The position numbers and the translations under genes were made by a program. Below, piece by piece: positions 35,335 through 44,956 of a DNA stretch of 64,000 nucleotides (its first letter is position 1; every line of letters begins with the position of its first letter). Origin of the DNA: Opacimonas sp002292215 (GTDB lineage Bacteria; Pseudomonadota; Gammaproteobacteria; Enterobacterales; Alteromonadaceae); the NCBI GenBank assembly GCA_943846745.1, contig OX044360.1:1612001-1676000 (forward strand), read 5' to 3'. The notes under the pieces are model-generated. The model was not told where the DNA came from. It saw only the letters and a program-made list of their open reading frames with translations, and made no database searches.

Positions 35335-37052
35335 TAAGTGCGCTCCTGCTTACTAAGGCGCATGTCATCCATCGCCCCATATTTAATTTGCATTGGGTAT
35401 ACGTGCTCGTTTTGGTCTACAGCAATATCCATAAATACCAAACGCTTTTTCTCTGCGAAACAGCGAGCCATTGCATCATCAAGTTCATCGAGGTGATCAA
35501 CTTTAATGCCTACATGGCCATAGGCTTCTACTAGCTTGACAAAATCAGGCATCGCTTCAACGTAAGAATTAGAATGACGACCCTTATAAATCATATCCTG
35601 CCACTGACGCACCATACCCAACGCACTGTTATTCAATAAAATAACTTTTATTGGCAAGTTATATTGCAAACACGTCGAAAGCTCTTGAATATTCATCTGA
35701 ATACTACCATCACCCGTTACTACAACAGAGGTCGCTTCAGGGTGGGCAAACTGCACGCCCATTGCCGCAGGTAAACCAAAGCCCATAGTGCCTAGACCAC
35801 CTGAGTTGATCCAGCGACGAGGCTTATCAAACGGGTAATATAAAGCAGCAAACATCTGGTGTTGACCGACATCAGAGCTAACAAAGGCATCGCCGTTGGT
35901 ATGCTTATATAGTGCTTCAATGACTTTTTGCGGTTTGATTACTTGTGATGACTGATCAAAGTCTAAACAGTTTTGGGTACGCCACTGTTTAATTGACGTC
36001 CACCAATCAGCGAGTTTTTCTTCTTGGCCATCGAGTGATTCATGGGCCAATTCTTCAAGTAATTGGTCGACAACCACATCCACACTACCAACGATAGGGA
36101 TGTGTGCATTAATGGTTTTTGAGATAGATGCAGGATCAATATCGACATGTATGATATCGGCATATGGACAGAACTTATCAACATTATTTGTTACCCGGTC
36201 ATCAAAACGTGCACCTAGTGCAATAATACAATCAGCATTGTGCATTGTCTTATTGGCCTCAAGTGTACCGTGCATACCGAGCATACCAACGAATTGTTCA
36301 TGAACGCCTGAGAATGCGCCTAAGCCCATTAACGTACAAGTTACGGGACATTTTAATAGTTCAGCTAGCTGCGTGACTTTGCCGTTAGCTTCAGCAGTAA
36401 TCGCACCACCACCGACGTATAAGACAGGACGCTTAGCTTTTGCCATAGAAGCAACCGCTTTACGAATTTGTTTGTTGTGCCCTTTTAATACAGGATTATA
36501 TGAACGCATAGTCACATCAGTAGGAAACTCATACGGATGGCTTTCTGCAACGTTCACAATATCTTTGGGTAAATCAACCACTACAGGGCCAGGACGGCCA
36601 GTATTGGCAATATAATAAGCTTGTGCTATCGCTTTGGGTATATCCACAGCACGCTTAACCAAAAAGCTATGTTTAACGATAGGACGTGAACATCCCACCA
36701 TATCAGTTTCTTGGAATGCATCTTCACCAATTAATGTAGTGGGCACTTGACCCGATAACACGACCATTGGAATGGAATCCATATAAGCCGTTGCAATACC
36801 AGTGATGGTGTTAGTCGCTCCGGGACCTGAAGTTACTAGTACTGTACCCGTGATCCCAGTAGAACGCGCATAACCATCAGCCATGTGCGCCGCTGCCTGC
36901 TCGTGTCTAACGAGGACATGTTCTACGTCATCCTGAGCAAATAGGGCATCATAAATATCAAGTACTGCACCACCAGGATAGCCAAATACATGTTTAACCC
37001 CTAAGTCCTTAAGGGTTTGCACTACCATTGCAGCGCCAGACATCATTTCCAC
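35334..37052 (-). CDS. ilvI: Acetolactate synthase III large (catalytic) subunit
   Basis: Condenses two pyruvates (or pyruvate and 2-oxobutyrate) using thiamine diphosphate, first common step of valine, leucine and isoleucine synthesis. 572 residues with the catalytic Glu in HVLVRHEQAAAHMADGYARS and the ThDP motif VVTGDGSIQMNIQELSTCLQ. I start at GTG 37052 (MEMMSGAAMVV), which matches the E. coli start and has GGAG six bases upstream; the frame is open to TTG 37064. Confidence 0.96.
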   Translation of the reverse strand: MEMMSGAAMVVQTLKDLGVKHVFGYPGGAVLDIYDALFAQDDVEHVLVRHEQAAAHMADGYARSTGITGTVLVTSGPGATNTITGIATAYMDSIPMVVLSGQVPTTLIGEDAFQETDMVGCSRPIVKHSFLVKRAVDIPKAIAQAYYIANTGRPGPVVVDLPKDIVNVAESHPYEFPTDVTMRSYNPVLKGHNKQIRKAVASMAKAKRPVLYVGGGAITAEANGKVTQLAELLKCPVTCTLMGLGAFSGVHEQFVGMLGMHGTLEANKTMHNADCIIALGARFDDRVTNNVDKFCPYADIIHVDIDPASISKTINAHIPIVGSVDVVVDQLLEELAHESLDGQEEKLADWWTSIKQWRTQNCLDFDQSSQVIKPQKVIEALYKHTNGDAFVSSDVGQHQMFAALYYPFDKPRRWINSGGLGTMGFGLPAAMGVQFAHPEATSVVVTGDGSIQMNIQELSTCLQYNLPIKVILLNNSALGMVRQWQDMIYKGRHSNSYVEAMPDFVKLVEAYGHVGIKVDHLDELDDAMARCFAEKKRLVFMDIAVDQNEHVYPMQIKYGAMDDMRLSKQERT

Positions 37053-37104
37053 GGTATTCTCCAAGAAAAAAGTTTAAAAACAATTGTGATGATTGTACGA
37101 TACC

Positions 37105-37215
37105 AATTAGGAAGTGAAAACCCAAAAAACGCAAAAAGTGAAATTTATATCCTAAAATTATAAATAATTAGGATAAACATCATAAATAATGGGTTTTAAT
37201 AGCGATAATTAGGAT
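37105..37215. promoter_or_regulatory. Repeated TTAGGAT elements upstream of ilvI
   Basis: ATAATTAGGAT occurs at 37164-37174 and 37205-37215 (41 bp apart, about four helical turns). The first copy belongs to an inverted repeat TATCCTAA/TTAGGATA (37148-37175), and a fourth AATTAGGA is at 37105-37112. The region is very A+T-rich. The pattern fits an array of sites for a multimeric regulator such as Lrp, which controls ilvIH in E. coli, but the motif is not a clear match to the Lrp consensus. Confidence 0.45.
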
Positions 37216-37284
37216 TTTATTTACATTCAGCTAACAATTGAATTCGTATCATAAGCAAATAATACCGATAGTTTACTTGAGTCT

Positions 37285-37767
37285 CTACGACTTGTCTTTA
37301 GACGATGGTCTATTTTCGCTGACCCAAACCGTGATCGTTCCGCAGACCACAATATTATCGTTGGTATCGTATGCGGTTACTTTAATCGGTAGATTACCAG
37401 GTTTCCAGGCATCGTCCGTAACCTCTGCGACACAGCGGATATCCGAACCTGCCTTGGCAGGATATGTGAGCTCCATGCCCTTAGGGATCCATCGCAAATG
37501 CTTTGGTATAGAAGCTTCACACATAAACCCCATTGCCATTTCAAGTCCATTGCATATCGCGATCACATGAACAGTTCCTATATGATTTTGCACAATTTTG
37601 CGTTTTTTAAACACTACTTCACAATGGTTTGGGCGAAGTTCCGTTACTAGTGGCGTGATTGTTTTAAAATAAGGGGCTTTATTAGCCGTAAACCAACTAA
37701 ACAATCGCTTGCCAAAAGGATGCTTTACAAAGCGCTCGTAAGTAGACAATACATAATTTTTGCTCAT
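37285..37767 (-). CDS. Hotdog-fold thioesterase-like protein, DUF4442 family
   Basis: A 160-residue protein. Residues about 50-150 have the single hotdog pattern, with HIGTVHVIAICNGLEMAMGF forming the central helix region and IKVTAYDTNDNIVVCGTITV the late strands. Members are predicted acyl-CoA thioesterases; the substrate is unknown. It lies 59 bases downstream of the TPR-sulfotransferase gene on the same strand and 230 bases before ilvI. Confidence 0.8.
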   Translation of the reverse strand: MSKNYVLSTYERFVKHPFGKRLFSWFTANKAPYFKTITPLVTELRPNHCEVVFKKRKIVQNHIGTVHVIAICNGLEMAMGFMCEASIPKHLRWIPKGMELTYPAKAGSDIRCVAEVTDDAWKPGNLPIKVTAYDTNDNIVVCGTITVWVSENRPSSKDKS

Positions 37768-37826
37768 ATAATTTAAACTGTTGCTGTATGAATTTAGCCA
37801 AATTTTATCAGATGCTAGCAGATTTG

Positions 37827-39443
37827 TCAGATGAGATTATGAGCACTGAGTCTTTTTTGCAACGGTACAGTCGCATTGCCAAATTTTTTCCAACGGCCGA
37901 TAGATGAGGTGTTAATTGGCTGTCGAACTTGTACTTTACTGGCTGTTGAAACCGGTAATGTGTTGTTTTGTACTTGAACACATTGTGGTTCAAACGGCAA
38001 TTCACAAAATTCCAGCAACTCACTAACTTGCGTATCCGGTGACTGAGCGAGTGTTTCATATTGCTGCACCCGAATATTAGCAGGGTTATGCTCCACAAAT
38101 GCGGTCATCAATTGCCTAAACTCTGCATAAAACTCGCCAACAGTATCCAAATTAAATGCGTAATTATAATAGGGCGAATTTAACGAAAATAACTGTCTAA
38201 AATTACCAATACAAGTATCCATAGGATCACGCAGCATTATGATGATCTTGGCATCAGGTAGCGCTTGTTGAATCAATTGAATATAAAAAAAGTTAAACGG
38301 GAGTTTATCAATAAATCGAGGCTCATTTGGGGCGATGCGCTGGGTTTTGTCTAAGTATAACTGCCCGAGTTGCGCAAAATCTAGCTGCTGTGCTTGCTTA
38401 ATAGTATCGATATCTAGTACGTTCTGCCCGACACTTTGGGTTAACTGCTTTACCGCAATACCAAAATCTTGCAATTCGCCACCACTGCCGACTTGGCTGT
38501 GATGCGATAATATACGCTCCACTAAGGTTGTGCCCGATCGTGGCATGCCGACAATAAATATTGGACGGCTTGGACTATCAGAGCTGACTGATTTTTTTAC
38601 CTGTGACGATAGCGTGTATCGAACCGCAGCAAATAACGCCTTATCAGCATCAATGCTATAATTTAATGTCGCCGCTTTTACTGCTTTGGCATTAACTAAC
38701 ACAGTAAACGCGTCTTCATGGCGTTTAAGTTGCTGTAATTCTAACGCCAATGCGTGTGCATAATGCATAACATCGTCAACCACTTTACCAGATAGTCCTT
38801 CTTGGTTAGTCGCATCAGCTAATAACGTCTCTAGTCTTTCTATATTGTTGTGCTGTTCGGTCGCCTGACCTAAATCAGCCAACGCAAAATGGGATGGCGC
38901 ATGCTGTGGATATAATGCTAATGCTTTATCATACGCCATCTTCGCTGCACTAAACTGCCCTGCAAACTTTAACGACATGCCATAATTATAAAAATACTGA
39001 TATCGCGTATTATTCAAGCCGATAGCTTTTTCAAAATAAGGCAACGCGTGATCATGAAAGCCAATTCGACTTAATGAAACACCAGCGGTATCCAAGGCAT
39101 TGGGCTCAAGCAACTGCTGCATATCAATACGGTCAATGGCTTGCATAGCTAAATTCGTATCACCTAATAACGCATAGCATTTCGCCAAATACGCATCATA
39201 TTCATCCCGTCTTAGGATCGTATTCGCCTGTTCAATACACTGAGTTGCTTTATTAAACTGACCAATTTCAGCATTGACCATGCCTAATAAAAAATACCCT
39301 TCGGCATGAAAATAACGACGTTTAGCAGCAGCTTCATCAGCACCAGCTTGACGAATCAAATTGACAATATGTGGATGTGCTTCGATCCATTGGTTTTGGT
39401 TTATTAAACCTAACACACGGTGATGTTGTTGCTCGAGAGTCAT
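37827..39443 (-). CDS. TPR-repeat sulfotransferase family protein
   Basis: A 538-residue protein. Residues about 1-250 are tetratricopeptide repeats (e.g. ALPYFEKAIGLNNTRYQYFY and AKMAYDKALALYPQHAPSHF). Residues about 280-520 are a sulfotransferase domain with the PAPS 5'-phosphate loop RPIFIVGMPRSGTTLVERIL and the 3'-phosphate motif IIMLRDPMDTCIGNFRQLF. It should transfer sulfate from PAPS to a protein or glycan; the acceptor is unknown. The start ATG 39443 has AGGA upstream. It follows a TonB receptor gene by 77 bases with a terminator-like hairpin between, a pairing seen repeatedly in marine gammaproteobacteria. Confidence 0.88.
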   Translation of the reverse strand: MTLEQQHHRVLGLINQNQWIEAHPHIVNLIRQAGADEAAAKRRYFHAEGYFLLGMVNAEIGQFNKATQCIEQANTILRRDEYDAYLAKCYALLGDTNLAMQAIDRIDMQQLLEPNALDTAGVSLSRIGFHDHALPYFEKAIGLNNTRYQYFYNYGMSLKFAGQFSAAKMAYDKALALYPQHAPSHFALADLGQATEQHNNIERLETLLADATNQEGLSGKVVDDVMHYAHALALELQQLKRHEDAFTVLVNAKAVKAATLNYSIDADKALFAAVRYTLSSQVKKSVSSDSPSRPIFIVGMPRSGTTLVERILSHHSQVGSGGELQDFGIAVKQLTQSVGQNVLDIDTIKQAQQLDFAQLGQLYLDKTQRIAPNEPRFIDKLPFNFFYIQLIQQALPDAKIIIMLRDPMDTCIGNFRQLFSLNSPYYNYAFNLDTVGEFYAEFRQLMTAFVEHNPANIRVQQYETLAQSPDTQVSELLEFCELPFEPQCVQVQNNTLPVSTASKVQVRQPINTSSIGRWKKFGNATVPLQKRLSAHNLI

Positions 39444-39457
39444 GACTTTTTTCCTAT

Positions 39458-39501
39458 AAAAAAACCGGTGCAATGGACATCTACATGCCACTACACCGGT
39501 T
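39458..39501 (-). terminator. Terminator/attenuator between the TonB receptor and the sulfotransferase gene
   Basis: AACCGGTG (39463-39470) pairs with CACCGGTT (39494-39501). On the minus strand seven T follow and end just before the ribosome site of the next gene. This placement suggests reduced read-through into the sulfotransferase gene. Confidence 0.75.
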
Positions 39502-39520
39502 CAATATAATTAACTTACCG

Positions 39521-41965
39521 TTACATATCAAACGTATAAGTAAACTTCACACCGATTTTACGTGGCTCTACAACATAACGACCGTAGTTACGTAATATAT
39601 CAACACGATTAGGCTCAAGGCTGTCAAAACGACCTAAACCTAAGTCCGCGCGATCACGACGGACTGAAGTGTACGCATATTTGTTAAATAAGTTATCAAC
39701 ATATAACGCAACAGACCAGCTGTCATCCGCAATGGTTGCACTGATATTGCTTAATGCAAAACCAGGCAAAAACTCACCATCAGCGCGCCCCCCCACTTTG
39801 GTAAGCACATCACTTTGTGCGGTTAAACCATAAACAACATCTAATGCTTTACCATCAAGTACTTCAGTTGAATATTTAAAGCCTACTGATACTTGAGTTT
39901 CAGGTGCACCTGATAAACGGTCGCCTGATTTGCCGTCATAGTAGTCTTGAATATCCGTGCCTTGCTCAGCATTAACACCAAACAAATACGGCGCATCTTC
40001 AGTCAAGCTTGCATTAACATTAGAGTATGTCGCATACGCTGTTAACTCATCAGAAAGAACACCACGTACAGATAATTCAAAACCATCCGATCCTGCACCA
40101 CGTGCATTAGCAGTAATAGGTTGTGCACCATTGACGGTGGCACCAGCTACTTGCGCATCTTGCCAATCGATATCAAAGAATGCCGCATTGACGTATAAAC
40201 GATTACGCAAAAACGATGATTTAACACCAAACTCATAGTTAGTCGTGGTATCAGCAACGTAAACTTGTTCGTTAGACAACGCACATACAATCTGAGATTC
40301 AATCGTATCAATATTATCAGGACAAGCTGCTACACCATTTGCACCACCAATACGGAAACCTTCGGATACGGTGAAATACGCCATTAAATCCGGAGTGAAT
40401 TTATATGAAGTATTAAACTTCATTAACGTACCAGAATCATCCGTCCCTTCAGAATCATAATCTAAAACAATTGAATCAGGACCACGCCCTTCAAAGACCG
40501 AATAATACAAAGGTAAATCGATAGCGGAAGTCGCTTCAACATCATACTGATAAGCGCGTAAACCGAGAGTGACATCCCATTTCTCGGTTGCTTGATAAGT
40601 CACTTCACCAAATACAGCTGATTCAGTGATAGTTGACTGACCTACTGATAAATATTCTAGTGCATCTGGACGAGAACCACCAAGGAAAGCATCATAACCA
40701 GGCGTAAATTCTTCAGAGCGATTATCTGATTCGAATTTGTTATAAAACACACCCGCAATCCAGCTAAAGTCTGACTCATACGTAGATACTAGACGCACTT
40801 CACCAGTAGTAACATCAGAGTTATCTTGTTCACGAGTAAATGCTGAGAACGCAGGAAAATCTTCGTAGCTATAGTTTAAGCGAATTAATAAATCCGTTTG
40901 ATCACGTTGGCCGTCAGCTTCAAATGATGAGACACCTGCAGCAGCCGTTAATTCTGCAAAACCTAGATCAGCCGTCACTTCAAGACTTAACAGCTCATCG
41001 ATTTTTTCACGTGGCTCCTCATAACGATATGCAGAGTCGTATTGACCCGGCTGACCGCTAAGTGCATTGGATTCAGGTAGTGCATTATAATGTGAAATAG
41101 AACGACCTTCCACATCTTGGCTTTGGTAAAAATACGCTAACGTTGCATCGATTTTGTCTGTTGGCGTCCAACGCACAGCTACACGACCGGTTAAAGTCGT
41201 TTCGCCATTGGCATCTTTAACTTGACGTAAATTATCTTCTAGCGCTGCAGCATCGTTCCAATCTGGATCGGCTAAGGATACACCACCTTGACGCACGACA
41301 TAGTTGTAGTCGATAAAGCCTGGGTCGTTGTAATAATTTAATGATGCACGGAAGCCTAATTTATCGTTAATTAATGGCGTATTAAAGACAAAACCGTATT
41401 CACCACCTAAAGAATCTGATTCAGATACAGAAAAAATATCGCCATAGACTTCACCAGAAGTCATATCTAACTCGACTTCTTTCGGGATATAACGGATGGC
41501 ACCGCCTAATGTTCCTGCACCATAAAGCGTACCTTGTGGACCGATTAAGACTTCAACACGTTGAATATCGGTTAAACGCATATTTAAGAATAACGGCAAC
41601 TCACCTAAATAAGTAGCAACAGTGCCACCATTAGCACCAGGGCCAGTTGAGTTGGTGTTCAAACCACGCACAATAATCGGCGAATCATTACGACCACCTT
41701 GATCAACGACCGTCAAACCAGGTACCCAGCGCGCAACATCTTCTAATTGACCGATGTTTTGTTCTGCTAATGTATCAGCCGTTAAGGCTGTGATATTTAA
41801 CGGCGCATCTTGAACTGTTCCTGAACGACGCGTGGCAGTGATTTCAATTTTCTCAATTTGAGCTTCGTTTATCTGTGCGATAGCTTGCTGCATAGGTACT
41901 AAACCTGAGGCAACAGCGATAGCGACTAATGACGCATTAAAACGCGCTTGAGTAGGTGCTTTCAT
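39521..41965 (-). CDS. TonB-dependent outer-membrane receptor
   Basis: An 814-residue receptor. The signal peptide ends at about residue 30 (MQQAIAQ). A TonB box lies in EKIEITATRR, the plug domain covers about 55-165 (LEDVARWVPGLTVVDQGGRN, RVEVLIGPQGTLYGAGTLGG), and a 22-strand barrel ends in the aromatic YGRYVVEPRKIGVKFTYTFDM-like C-terminus. It imports a ligand at the expense of TonB energy. No Fur box or neighbouring iron gene is visible, and the sulfotransferase partner gives no clear substrate. TTGACT and A+T-rich sequence about 60 bases upstream may be its promoter. Confidence 0.93.
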   Translation of the reverse strand: MKAPTQARFNASLVAIAVASGLVPMQQAIAQINEAQIEKIEITATRRSGTVQDAPLNITALTADTLAEQNIGQLEDVARWVPGLTVVDQGGRNDSPIIVRGLNTNSTGPGANGGTVATYLGELPLFLNMRLTDIQRVEVLIGPQGTLYGAGTLGGAIRYIPKEVELDMTSGEVYGDIFSVSESDSLGGEYGFVFNTPLINDKLGFRASLNYYNDPGFIDYNYVVRQGGVSLADPDWNDAAALEDNLRQVKDANGETTLTGRVAVRWTPTDKIDATLAYFYQSQDVEGRSISHYNALPESNALSGQPGQYDSAYRYEEPREKIDELLSLEVTADLGFAELTAAAGVSSFEADGQRDQTDLLIRLNYSYEDFPAFSAFTREQDNSDVTTGEVRLVSTYESDFSWIAGVFYNKFESDNRSEEFTPGYDAFLGGSRPDALEYLSVGQSTITESAVFGEVTYQATEKWDVTLGLRAYQYDVEATSAIDLPLYYSVFEGRGPDSIVLDYDSEGTDDSGTLMKFNTSYKFTPDLMAYFTVSEGFRIGGANGVAACPDNIDTIESQIVCALSNEQVYVADTTTNYEFGVKSSFLRNRLYVNAAFFDIDWQDAQVAGATVNGAQPITANARGAGSDGFELSVRGVLSDELTAYATYSNVNASLTEDAPYLFGVNAEQGTDIQDYYDGKSGDRLSGAPETQVSVGFKYSTEVLDGKALDVVYGLTAQSDVLTKVGGRADGEFLPGFALSNISATIADDSWSVALYVDNLFNKYAYTSVRRDRADLGLGRFDSLEPNRVDILRNYGRYVVEPRKIGVKFTYTFDM

Positions 41966-42105
41966 GGAGGTATCCCGTTTATTATTTATAAATGTAATAG
42001 TGTGTAATTATTATTATTAGTCAACGTACTTTTAACCGGGCGGATTTTAAGCGTTTCTTTAGTTGGGTACAAGGGGTAGGCGCAAGTAAGTGAATACCGA
42101 AAAGC

Positions 42106-42144
42106 AAAAAACGCCGACTTTAATAAATAAAGACGACGTTTTTT
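42106..42144 (-). terminator. Terminator after tRNA-Gly
   Basis: AAAAAACG and CGTTTTTT arms with further partial pairing inside; T run on the minus strand. It lies seven bases after the tRNA. Confidence 0.65.
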
Positions 42145-42150
42145 AATGTT

Positions 42151-42226
42151 TGGAGCGGGAAACGAGATTCGAACTCGCGACCCCAACCTTGGCAAGGTTG
42201 TGCTCTACCAGCTGAGCTATTCCCGC
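42151..42226 (-). tRNA. tRNA-Gly (GCC)
   Basis: 76 bases including an encoded CCA. The acceptor GCGGGAA pairs with TTCCCGC, and anticodon loop TTGCCAA sits on an AACC/GGTT stem. It lies downstream of orn on the same strand, where E. coli has three copies (glyVXY); only one copy is here. Confidence 0.97.
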
Positions 42227-42279
42227 AATTGAGGAGCGCATTTTACAAAGATATTTGAGCCTTGCAAGTCTTTTATCAA

Positions 42280-42855
42280 TTAAATTTTAAAAACGTGCGT
42301 TCGATAGTATTGTAATTCAGCGATTGATTCTTGGATGTCAGCCAATGCCAAATGCACACCTTTTTTATTAAATCCTTTTAAAACATCAGGTTGCCAGCGA
42401 GCAGCCAGTTCTTTAATAGTACTAACATCGATACTACGATAATGACAATAGGCTTCAAGCTCAGGCATATATTTGACCATAAAACGTCGGTCTTGTCCGA
42501 TTGTGTTACCACACAGTGGTGATTTTCCCGCCGGTACCCACTGAGATAAAAATGCAATCGTCTGTGCTTGTGCATCGATTGCACTTATTTTGCTATCTCG
42601 ACATCGTTGGGTCAAACCTGTCTTGCCATGCACGTCAATGCACCACTCATTCATATTGGCTAATACTTCATCAGATTGATGTATAGCGAGTACTGGGCCT
42701 TCCGCTAATACATTTAATTGTGCATCGGTCACTATCGTGGCGATTTCTAACACGACACAGGTATTTGGATCTAACCCCGTCATTTCCATATCAATCCAAA
42801 TGAGATTGCTATCATTGCATTGTGGGCTTAATGTTGCTTGACTCATGTCACTCAT
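42280..42855 (-). CDS. orn: Oligoribonuclease
   Basis: A 191-residue DEDDh 3'-5' exonuclease that degrades di- and short oligoribonucleotides, including pGpG from c-di-GMP. The acidic residues appear in LIWIDMEMTGLDPNT, CGNTIGQDRRFMVKYMPELE and GVHLALADIQESIAEL. The central stretch NEWCIDVHGKTGLTQRCRD is somewhat divergent from E. coli. It diverges from rsgA, as in E. coli. Confidence 0.95.
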   Translation of the reverse strand: MSDMSQATLSPQCNDSNLIWIDMEMTGLDPNTCVVLEIATIVTDAQLNVLAEGPVLAIHQSDEVLANMNEWCIDVHGKTGLTQRCRDSKISAIDAQAQTIAFLSQWVPAGKSPLCGNTIGQDRRFMVKYMPELEAYCHYRSIDVSTIKELAARWQPDVLKGFNKKGVHLALADIQESIAELQYYRTHVFKI

Positions 42856-42972
42856 AAAATATCCTGTCCGTCGTGTGAAATAGATTCGGCGTAATTAATA
42901 CATGGTAATCCGTATATCTTAACGGTAACATGGGTATTACATTAAGTTTTATTTTACATCGACTAGGCTAAA

Positions 42973-43995
42973 GTGGCAAAAAAACCAAAACTCACCCATC
43001 GACAAAAACGTCAAGTATCAACGAACCGTTCTCTACGTTTAACCAAAACACCGATTGAGCATGATAATCTTGGTACCGCTCAACCCGCTACAGTAGTAGG
43101 CCGTTTTGGTAAACATGCAAATGTTGAAGATGCAAATGGGAAGCTACACAAATGCCATATACGTCGCACTATTGAATCAGTGGTGTGTGGTGATAGTGTT
43201 ATTTTTTGTCCTAGTATTTCTGATGAACCGCGTGATTTAGGCATTATTGAGATCGTCCATGACCGTAAAACAGTCCTGACGCGTCCCGACTATTATGATG
43301 GCGTTAAACCCATTGCTGCCAACATCGACCAAATCATAATCGTAAGTTCAATTGTGCCAACCTTATCGCCACATATCATTGACCGTTATTTGGTGGCATG
43401 CGAAGACGTACAAATACAACCCGTCATTGTTATTAATAAGATGGAACTGCTCGATGAAGAAGACCGCGAAATGGTCATCGACCTATTATCGGTGTACCAC
43501 GACATTGGTTACAAAGTCTTGCTGACAAGCTGTGTAACCGGTGAGGGTATTGCAGATTTAGCCCAGTTATTAACCGACAACATTAGTGTGTTCGTCGGTC
43601 AATCTGGTGTGGGTAAATCCTCACTAGTCAATCAATTACTGCCAGATGCTGATGAAGTCGTGGGCGATGTCTCGCAAAATTCAGGTTTGGGCACCCATAC
43701 AACGACTACAGCGAAACTGTTACATTTTACCGAAGGTGGCGATGTAATTGACTCACCTGGGGTACGTGAATTTTCATTATGGCACTTACCTGATGAACAA
43801 ATTACCCGCGGATTTATTGAGTTTAGAGATTATTTAGGTGGCTGCAAATTTCGTGATTGTAAACATGGTGATGATCCTGGTTGTTTGATCCGCGACGCCG
43901 TTGATAATGGCATCATTGATGAAGCAAGATATGAGTCCTATCACAAAATTATCGATGCAATGGAAGAAAAGCGCCCTAGTTATTCTAAAAGCTAA
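42973..43995 (+). CDS. rsgA: Small ribosomal subunit biogenesis GTPase RsgA
   Basis: A 340-residue circularly permuted GTPase that checks late 30S assembly. An N-terminal OB fold is followed by the G4 motif VINKMELLD, then the P loop GQSGVGKSS (from residue 209), G3 DSPGVREF and a C-terminal zinc knuckle with FRDCKHGDDPGC. The permuted order G4-G1-G3 is diagnostic. The start is GTG 42973 with no strong ribosome site. Confidence 0.96.
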   Translation: MAKKPKLTHRQKRQVSTNRSLRLTKTPIEHDNLGTAQPATVVGRFGKHANVEDANGKLHKCHIRRTIESVVCGDSVIFCPSISDEPRDLGIIEIVHDRKTVLTRPDYYDGVKPIAANIDQIIIVSSIVPTLSPHIIDRYLVACEDVQIQPVIVINKMELLDEEDREMVIDLLSVYHDIGYKVLLTSCVTGEGIADLAQLLTDNISVFVGQSGVGKSSLVNQLLPDADEVVGDVSQNSGLGTHTTTTAKLLHFTEGGDVIDSPGVREFSLWHLPDEQITRGFIEFRDYLGGCKFRDCKHGDDPGCLIRDAVDNGIIDEARYESYHKIIDAMEEKRPSYSKS

Positions 43996-44076
43996 TGATT
44001 AAGTACGTTTTGATTGCGTACATCTGCGCTTTTTTCCAGTACAATAGCGCCTTATTTTGTCCTTGGAGTATTAGCT

Positions 44077-44943
44077 TTGATCAACTGGCTAAAAATTAAA
44101 TTACAGTATATTTTACCTAAACATGCATTATCACGCCTAGTTGGCGCACTTGCTGCTGCCGAATATGGCCGTGTTACTACCAACATCATTCGTGCTTTTA
44201 TCAAACAATTTAACGTTGATATGAGCGAAGCACAACATGAAAATCCTGAGCATTACTCTTCGTTCAATGCCTTCTTTACCCGTCAATTAAAAGACGGCTT
44301 ACGTCCTTTTAGTGACGATACACAAGAATTAGGACATGCAGTTGACGGTACTGTCAGTCAGCTAGGTTCCATTAAAGGCGATACCATTTTCCAAGCCAAA
44401 GGGCATCACTATAGTTTAACGGCCTTATTAGGCGGAGATGCCACAATAGCTGCGCCGTTTAAAGGTGGCGACTTTGCCACTATTTACTTATCTCCTCGCG
44501 ATTATCATCGTATTCACATGCCAATGACCGGTAAATTAACCGACATGATTTATGTGCCAGGTGAATTATTCTCTGTCAATCCATTAACCGCACAAAATGT
44601 TCCAGGGTTGTTTGCCCGCAATGAACGTGTTGTTGCTATTTTTGATACTGAAATTGGTAAAATGGCGATCGTATTAGTAGGTGCAACCATCGTAGCCAGT
44701 ATCGAAACGATTTGGGCCGGTAATGTGACGCCTCCTGCAGGTAAGCACGTTACACATTGGCAGTACACTGATGCCTCTGGCGACAGTGTCACATTACAAA
44801 AAGGCGAAGAGATGGGCTTATTTAAACTTGGTTCAACCATTGTTGCCTGTTTTGAACCTAACAAAGTCGACTTCGGTCAATTAGCGGCTGATGACGTCAC
44901 TCGCTTGGGTCAGCCTTTCGCCACGATTAAATCCAACAATTAA
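44077..44943 (+). CDS. psd: Phosphatidylserine decarboxylase proenzyme
   Basis: Makes phosphatidylethanolamine from phosphatidylserine at the inner membrane. 288 residues. It cuts itself at LGST (251-254) in FKLGSTIVACFEPNKV, leaving a pyruvoyl group on the small subunit. YLSPRDYHRIHMPMTGKL and NVPGLFARNERVVAIFDTE are conserved. I start at TTG 44077 (INWLKIKLQYILPK), which aligns with E. coli and has GGAG eight bases upstream; the longer frame to 44014 would run through the promoter region. Confidence 0.95.
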   Translation: MINWLKIKLQYILPKHALSRLVGALAAAEYGRVTTNIIRAFIKQFNVDMSEAQHENPEHYSSFNAFFTRQLKDGLRPFSDDTQELGHAVDGTVSQLGSIKGDTIFQAKGHHYSLTALLGGDATIAAPFKGGDFATIYLSPRDYHRIHMPMTGKLTDMIYVPGELFSVNPLTAQNVPGLFARNERVVAIFDTEIGKMAIVLVGATIVASIETIWAGNVTPPAGKHVTHWQYTDASGDSVTLQKGEEMGLFKLGSTIVACFEPNKVDFGQLAADDVTRLGQPFATIKSNN

Positions 44944-44956
44944 TGTTCGATTAATA

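Noticed and set aside
37827..39443. A biosynthetic gene cluster around the sulfotransferase and TonB receptor
   Set aside because: Neighbouring genes (ilvIH, DUF4442, tRNA-Gly, orn) are housekeeping or unrelated, with no other biosynthetic enzymes.
41986..42195. 69-codon minus-strand frame upstream of the TonB receptor
   Set aside because: It starts inside tRNA-Gly and runs through its terminator.
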